Origin: Clostridium sp. UBA699
GTDB lineage: Bacteria; Bacillota; Clostridia; Clostridiales; Clostridiaceae
Direction of reading: 5' to 3'
Length of the DNA: 64,000 nt
Assembly: GCA_002298915.1 (NCBI GenBank)
Contig: DBML01000001.1
Coordinates: forward strand, 186,001 to 250,000
Part shown: piece after piece, positions 60,729 to 64,000 of the stretch
Layout of the letters: every line of letters starts with the position of its first letter
How positions within the stretch are numbered: the stretch's first letter is position 1
The notes under the pieces: generated by a model
What the model was told of the DNA's origin: nothing
Database searches by the model: none
Seen by the model: the letters and a program-made list of their open reading frames with translations, nothing else
Translations under genes and position numbers: made by a program

Positions 60729-63272
60729 ATGGATTTGGATATTCGTGAATTTTCAAATATGTTTGCAGAAGCGACAAAGAACATGTCTGCAGAAGAACGG
60801 GCATCTCTGATGAAGATGTTCGAAGGCATATCTAAGGAGATAACAAAGGAAGAGCCTTCCGCCGCTGCAGCCTGCGCCGCTGGAACAGGCATACCGGACG
60901 GAATGACAGAGCGTCAGAAGAAACTGAAGGAAAGCTACCTTAAGTGGAAACCGACCATAACAACACACAGGGCAAGGGCTATCACAAAGATAGCCAAGGA
61001 AAACCCAGGAATGCCAAAGGTAGTGCTCAGGGCGAAATGCTTCAAGTACTGCTGCGAGACAGCGCCGCTTGTGATACAGGACGACGAGCTCATAGTAGGT
61101 GCACCTTGCGGGGCGCCTAGGGCAGGAGCATTCTCCCCTGACATAGCATGGAGATGGATGGAGAACGAGATCGATACAATCGGAACAAGACCTCAGGATC
61201 CGTTCTATATATCAGAAGAGGACAAGAAATACATGAGGGAGGAGCTCTTCCCGTTCTGGAAAGGCAAATCCGTAGACGAATACTGCGAGGACCAGTACCG
61301 CGAGGCCGGTGTTTGGGAGATATCCGGTGAATCCTTCGTTTCAGACTGCTCCTATCACGCGACAAACGGTGGAGGAGACTCAAATCCGGGCTACGACGTG
61401 ATCCTTATGAACAAGGGAATGCTCGACATCCAGAAGGAAGCGAAAGACCACCTGGAAAAGCTGGACTACGCAAATCCTGAAGACATAGAGAAGATATACT
61501 TCTACAAATCCATAATAGACACAACCGAAGGCGTCATGATATACGCAAAGAGGCTTTCGGATTACGCAGCCGAGCTTGCTGCAAAGGAGACAAACCCTAA
61601 GAGGAAGGCTGAGCTGCAGAAGATAGCAGAAGTCAACGCATGGGTGCCTGCACACAAGCCGCGCACCTTCTGGGAAGCAGTGCAGGCTGTATGGACAATC
61701 GAATCGCTGCTTGTTGTTGAAGAGAACCAGACAGGAATGTCGATAGGCCGTGTGGACCAGTACATGTACCCTTACTACAAGGACGACATAGAAAGCGGAA
61801 GGATGACGGAGTACGAAGCATTCGACCTGGCGGGCTGCATGCTTATAAAGATGTCGGAGATGATGTGGGTAACAAGCGAAGGTGCTTCCAAGTTCTTCGC
61901 AGGCTACCAGCCGTTCGTAAACATGTGCGTGGGCGGAGTCACAAGAGAAGGAAGGGACGCAACGAACGACCTGACCTACCTGCTTATGGATGCCGTAAGG
62001 CACGTGAGGATATACCAGCCTTCGCTGGCATGCCGTATCCACAACAAGTCGCCTAAGAAGTACATGAAGAAGATCGTCGACGTAATACGCTCGGGAATGG
62101 GATTCCCTGCCTGCCACTTCGACGACACGCACATAAAGATGATGCTGGCAAAGGGCGTTTCCATAGAGGACGCCAGGGACTACTGCCTCATGGGCTGCGT
62201 TGAGCCTCAGAAATCCGGAAGGATGTACCAGTGGACATCAACGGCTTACACGCAGTGGCCGATATGCATTGAGCTCGTCATGAACCACGGGGTTCCGCTC
62301 TGGTACGGCAAGCAGGTATGCCCTGACATGGGAGACCTGAGCAGGTACAAGACCTATGAGGAGTTCGACAGCGCGGTCAAGGAAATGATCAAGTACGTTA
62401 CAAGGCTCAGCGGAGTGGCTACGGTAATCTCCCAGAGGGTGCACAGGGACTTGGCTCCTAAGCCTCTCATGTCGATAATGTACGAAGGCTGCATGGAGAA
62501 CGGAAAAGACGTATCCGCAGGCGGAGCGATGTACAACTTCGGTCCTGGAGTTGTGTGGTCGGGTCTCGCAACCTACGCAGACTCAATGGCCGCAATAAAG
62601 AAGCTTGTGTTCGACGATAAGAAGTACACCCTCCAGCAGCTCAACGAAGCTCTCAAGGCTGACTTCGCAGGCTGCGAGCAGGTTAAGCAGGACTGCCTCA
62701 AGGCTCCTAAGTTCGGAAACGACGACGACTATGCTGACCTTATAGCTGCAGACCTGGTTAACTTCACGGAGCACGAGCACAGGAAATTCAAGACGCTCTA
62801 CTCGGTGATGTGCCACGGAACGCTTTCCATATCGAACAATACGCCGTTCGGACAGCTCACAGGAGCTACAGCAAACGGAAGAGCAGCATGGACCCCTCTG
62901 TCAGACGGAATAAGCCCTACCCAGGGAGCGGACTTCAAGGGCCCTACAGCGATAATCAAATCGATATCCAAGATGTCAAACGACAACATGAACCTCGGAA
63001 TGGTGCACAACTTCAAGATAATGGCCGGACTGCTGGAAACACCTGAGGGAGAAGAAGGAATAATCACTCTCCTGCGAACAGCATGCCTGCTTGGAAACGG
63101 CGAGATGCAGTTCAACTACCTTGACAACAACACCCTTGCCGAAGCTCAGAAGCACCCTGAGCAATACAGGGACCTCATCGTGAGGGTTGCAGGCTACAGC
63201 GCATTCTTCACAGAGCTCTGCAAGGACGTACAGGACGAAATAATAAGCAGGACGATGCTTACACACTTTTAA
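60729..63272 (+). CDS. cutC: Choline trimethylamine-lyase (glycyl radical enzyme)
   Basis: Splits choline into trimethylamine and acetaldehyde. The 847-residue length fits CutC. SDCSYHATNGGGDSNPG near residue 213 holds the aspartate that contacts the choline ammonium group; LMGCVEPQKSG near 490 holds the thiyl cysteine and catalytic glutamate; RVAGYSAFF near 820 holds the radical glycine at about 822. The N-terminal 50 residues form an amphipathic helix (IREFSNMFAEATKNM) plus a flexible Ala-rich linker, as expected for microcompartment targeting. Other glycyl radical dehydratases lack this combination of Asp and GGGDSNPG residues. Confidence 0.94.
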   Translation: MDLDIREFSNMFAEATKNMSAEERASLMKMFEGISKEITKEEPSAAAACAAGTGIPDGMTERQKKLKESYLKWKPTITTHRARAITKIAKENPGMPKVVLRAKCFKYCCETAPLVIQDDELIVGAPCGAPRAGAFSPDIAWRWMENEIDTIGTRPQDPFYISEEDKKYMREELFPFWKGKSVDEYCEDQYREAGVWEISGESFVSDCSYHATNGGGDSNPGYDVILMNKGMLDIQKEAKDHLEKLDYANPEDIEKIYFYKSIIDTTEGVMIYAKRLSDYAAELAAKETNPKRKAELQKIAEVNAWVPAHKPRTFWEAVQAVWTIESLLVVEENQTGMSIGRVDQYMYPYYKDDIESGRMTEYEAFDLAGCMLIKMSEMMWVTSEGASKFFAGYQPFVNMCVGGVTREGRDATNDLTYLLMDAVRHVRIYQPSLACRIHNKSPKKYMKKIVDVIRSGMGFPACHFDDTHIKMMLAKGVSIEDARDYCLMGCVEPQKSGRMYQWTSTAYTQWPICIELVMNHGVPLWYGKQVCPDMGDLSRYKTYEEFDSAVKEMIKYVTRLSGVATVISQRVHRDLAPKPLMSIMYEGCMENGKDVSAGGAMYNFGPGVVWSGLATYADSMAAIKKLVFDDKKYTLQQLNEALKADFAGCEQVKQDCLKAPKFGNDDDYADLIAADLVNFTEHEHRKFKTLYSVMCHGTLSISNNTPFGQLTGATANGRAAWTPLSDGISPTQGADFKGPTAIIKSISKMSNDNMNLGMVHNFKIMAGLLETPEGEEGIITLLRTACLLGNGEMQFNYLDNNTLAEAQKHPEQYRDLIVRVAGYSAFFTELCKDVQDEIISRTMLTHF

Positions 63273-63278
63273 TTAACA

Positions 63279-63306
63279 GCGGCCCGGTTCGAGACGGCCG
63301 GGCCGC
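63279..63306 (+). other. Intercistronic hairpin between cutC and cutD
   Basis: GCGGCCCGG pairs perfectly with CCGGGCCGC around a ten-base loop, seven bases after the cutC stop. There is no T tail, so it is more likely an mRNA-stabilising or processing element than a terminator. Confidence 0.7.
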
Positions 63307-63332
63307 AACATAAAAACAGGAGATTGGATGGT

Positions 63333-64000
63333 ATGAGCAATACAAAGGCAGGAATGATCGAAAGAAAAGCTATGATCTTCAATGTGCAAAAATACAACAT
63401 GTATGACGGGCCAGGGATTAGGACGCTGGTGTTCTTCAAGGGATGCCCTCTGCGCTGCAAATGGTGCGCGAACCCGGAAGGCCTTGAAAAGAAGTATCAG
63501 GTCCTGTACAAGAGGAACGTGTGCGTCGACTGCGGTGCCTGCGTCTCGGTTTGTCCGGTGGGAATACATTCAATCAACAGTGATCACAAGCACGAGGTAA
63601 ACCGCAGCATAGACTGCACAGGCTGCAGGAAGTGCCAGGAGGTATGCCCGGAGGCTGCCCTCTCTGTTGTAGGGGAGGTAAAGACAATATCGGAACTGAT
63701 GGAGATCATAGAGGAGGACAGGAACTTCTACGACGTTTCAGGCGGCGGAGTCACCCTGGGAGGCGGAGAGGTCACGATGCAGGCTGAATTCGCAACGAAC
63801 CTTCTCATGACATGCAAGCAGGAAGGGATCAACACAGCCATCGAAACCTGCGGATACGTGAAGCAGGAGGCAATACTGCAGATGGCAGAATTCGTTGACC
63901 TGTTCCTTTACGACATAAAGCATATCGACCCGGTAACGCACTACAAGCTGACCGGGGTCCACAACGAGAGGATCCTGGAAAACCTGAAGGAGCTGCTCCG
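63333..64000 (+). CDS. cutD: CutC-activating radical SAM enzyme, N-terminal part (runs off the window)
   Basis: Installs the glycyl radical on CutC. The first 222 codons are in the window. YDGPGIRTLVFFKGCPLRC leads into the radical SAM cysteines (C-x3-C-x2-C, ending KWC) near residue 40; two ferredoxin motifs, CVDCGACVSVCP near 64 and CTGCRKCQEVCP near 94, follow, as in activases of the CutD and glycerol dehydratase kind; VSGGGVTLGGGEV near 132 is the SAM-binding region. The ATG at 63333 is 60 bases after cutC. Nothing interrupts the frame up to the window edge. Confidence 0.92.
   Translation, partial: MSNTKAGMIERKAMIFNVQKYNMYDGPGIRTLVFFKGCPLRCKWCANPEGLEKKYQVLYKRNVCVDCGACVSVCPVGIHSINSDHKHEVNRSIDCTGCRKCQEVCPEAALSVVGEVKTISELMEIIEEDRNFYDVSGGGVTLGGGEVTMQAEFATNLLMTCKQEGINTAIETCGYVKQEAILQMAEFVDLFLYDIKHIDPVTHYKLTGVHNERILENLKELL

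Overview
The window looks like chromosomal DNA of an anaerobic, amino-acid-fermenting member of the Clostridia (Firmicutes). The signs are the complete histidine-to-glutamate-plus-formate pathway with a HutP antiterminator, formate-tetrahydrofolate ligase and a formate channel, a glycyl-radical choline lyase in a microcompartment locus, many Fe-S proteins, GGAGG ribosome binding sites, and heavy AGG/ATA codon use at intermediate G+C. No rRNA, tRNA, CRISPR array, insertion sequence or phage gene was seen.

Layout. 1-10.3 kb: a partial CCA-adding enzyme, a GH1 glycosidase, an Fe-S protein, a TPR-DUF4037/DUF4125 pair, psuG fused by overlap to a large membrane protein, and a soluble reductive-dehalogenase-like protein. 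10.4-16.4 kb: pyrB-pyrI-yitT behind a leader attenuator, a YheO-like regulator with a purine/pyrimidine permease, and an Nramp transporter. 16.4-27.7 kb: hutP, a HutP-controlled terminator, then hutH-hutU-ftcD-hutI-fchA-hutG-hutD-fhs-focA. This takes histidine to glutamate and formate, recovers ATP through formyl-THF, and exports the formate.

27.8-40.8 kb is visibly AT-richer, with different arginine codon use: an FAD reductase, an RpiR regulator, then an AGPS-like FAD oxidase, ETF beta, ETF alpha, SDR, FGGY kinase, SurE-like phosphatase and MFS transporter, followed by an OpuC-type ABC transporter. Its core gene set matches the uncharacterised Escherichia coli ygc cluster (ygcU, ygcR, ygcQ, ygcW, ygcE plus an MFS protein). 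Here it lacks the FixC/FixX-like quinone-linked partners and sits next to a fumarate-reductase-family flavoprotein. It is the best candidate for an undescribed system: oxidation of a sugar- or polyol-like compound through an ETF in an anaerobe.

40.9-48.2 kb: a LigB-type dioxygenase (divergent), then a nitrogen-assimilation block: amt-glnK, a C-terminally extended glutamine synthetase, a second PII, type I glutamine synthetase and an ANTAR response regulator. Two near-duplicate leaders, before amt and before the extended synthetase, each carry a sigma-A promoter, a hairpin with an ANTAR-type hexaloop (A at 1, G at 4) and an overlapping terminator. The ANTAR protein is therefore the probable antiterminator of its own neighbourhood.

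48.3-56.9 kb: pyrG, a methyltransferase and MerR regulator (reverse strand), a tandem glycine riboswitch ahead of lipB-lipA, a YbjQ-family protein, a small membrane protein and an MgtA-type ATPase. 57.2-64.0 kb: the left part of a choline-utilisation (cut) microcompartment operon: DMT transporter, small unknown protein, two shell proteins, an aldehyde dehydrogenase homologue whose catalytic cysteine is replaced by serine, cutC, and cutD running off the window end.
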